Source of the DNA: Zygnema circumcarinatum
Taxonomy: Eukaryota > Streptophyta > Zygnematophyceae > Zygnematales > Zygnemataceae
Reading direction: 5' to 3'
Length of the DNA: 64,000 nucleotides
NCBI GenBank assembly: GCA_037447605.1
Contig: CM074804.1
Coordinates: 6,343,955 to 6,407,954, forward strand
Under the pieces are notes generated by a model. The model was given only the letters and a program-made list of their open reading frames with translations, had not been told where the DNA came from and made no database searches. Positions 63,316 to 64,000 of this stretch are shown here, one piece after another. Position 1 is the stretch's first letter, and each line of letters opens with the position of its first letter. Both the position numbers and the translations under genes were made by a program.

Positions 63316-64000
63316 NNNNNNNNNNNNNNNNNNNNNNNNNNNNNNNNNNNNNNNNNNNNNNNNNNNNNNNNNNNNNNNNNNNNNNNNNNNNNNNNNNNNN
63401 NNNNNNNNNNNNNNNNNNNNNNNNNNNNNNNNNNNNNNNNNNNNNNNNNNNNNNNNNNNNNNNNNNNNNNNNNNNNNNNNNNNNNNNNNNNNNNNNNNNN
63501 NNNNNNNNNNNNNNNNNNNNNNNNNNNNNNNNNNNNNNNNNNNNNNNNNNNNNNNNNNNNNNNNNNNNNNNNNNNNNNNNNNNNNNNNNNNNNNNNNNNN
63601 NNNNNNNNNNNNNNNNNNNNNNNNNNNNNNNNNNNNNNNNNNNNNNNNNNNNNNNNNNNNNNNNNNNNNNNNNNNNNNNNNNNNNNNNNNNNNNNNNNNN
63701 NNNNNNNNNNNNNNNNNNNNNNNNNNNNNNNNNNNNNNNNNNNNNNNNNNNNNNNNNNNNNNNNNNNNNNNNNNNNNNNNNNNNNNNNNNNNNNNNNNNN
63801 NNNNNNNNNNNNNNNNNNNNNNNNNNNNNNNNNNNNNNNNNNNNNNNNNNNNNNNNNNNNNNNNNNNNNNNNNNNNNNNNNNNNNNNNNNNNNNNNNNNN
63901 NNNNNNNNNNNNNNNNNNNNNNNNNNNNNNNNNNNNNNNNNNNNNNNNNNNNNNNNNNNNNNNNNNNNNNNNNNNNNNNNNNNNNNNNNNNNNNNNNNNN
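63316..64000. other. Assembly gap (N run)
   Basis: 685 undetermined bases run to the end of the window. The gap begins inside a repetitive transposon copy, a likely cause of the break. Confidence 1.

Overview
The window is nuclear DNA from a green-lineage eukaryote. Its genes are rich in spliceosomal introns (GT-AG, with one clear GC-AG), and most gene models close with consistent splice phases. Several proteins are plant-type: a DUF7796-like glycosyltransferase, a plant-style GYP7/TBC1D15-like RabGAP, a soluble ABCI19/20/21-type ABC protein, a chloroplast-type START/polyketide-cyclase protein, a 313-residue PP2A catalytic subunit and a BTR1-like triple-KH protein. The mixture of plant families, GC-rich simple-repeat promoters and moderate introns suggests a streptophyte alga. 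The species cannot be fixed from the sequence alone.

Layout. 1-4440 is transposon territory: a long-TIR element (319-3273) carries a foldback MITE (734-1117) and a hAT-like element (1158-2410), which itself carries a second hAT-like element (1233-2074). Target-site duplications are readable for the nested members. Genes follow from 4631 to 60716: DUF7796/METTL24-like (+), ceramide glucosyltransferase (-), SMP/C2 protein (+), START/COQ10-like (-), an unrecognised nuclear-looking protein (+), SLC25 carrier (-), BCS1 AAA-ATPase (+), TBC RabGAP (-), ABCI ATPase (+), PP2A catalytic subunit (-), NSA2 (+) and BTR1-like KH protein (+). At 62808 an end of the first hAT family reappears and runs into an assembly gap (63316-64000).

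The genes do not form one pathway. Themes are lipid handling (glucosylceramide synthase, SMP/C2 lipid transfer, START), mitochondria (SLC25, BCS1), membrane traffic (TBC), and RNA or ribosome work (NSA2, BTR1-like). The striking large-scale feature is near-perfect strand alternation, so most promoters are divergent and shared. Those promoters carry two recurring palindromes, GCCACGTGGC (core CACGTG) and CCGTACGG. Exon coordinates for nine of the twelve genes were derived by matching frame, phase and family conservation by eye. The DUF7796 gene, the SMP/C2 gene and the first exon of the unknown gene have less certain parts, stated in each entry.
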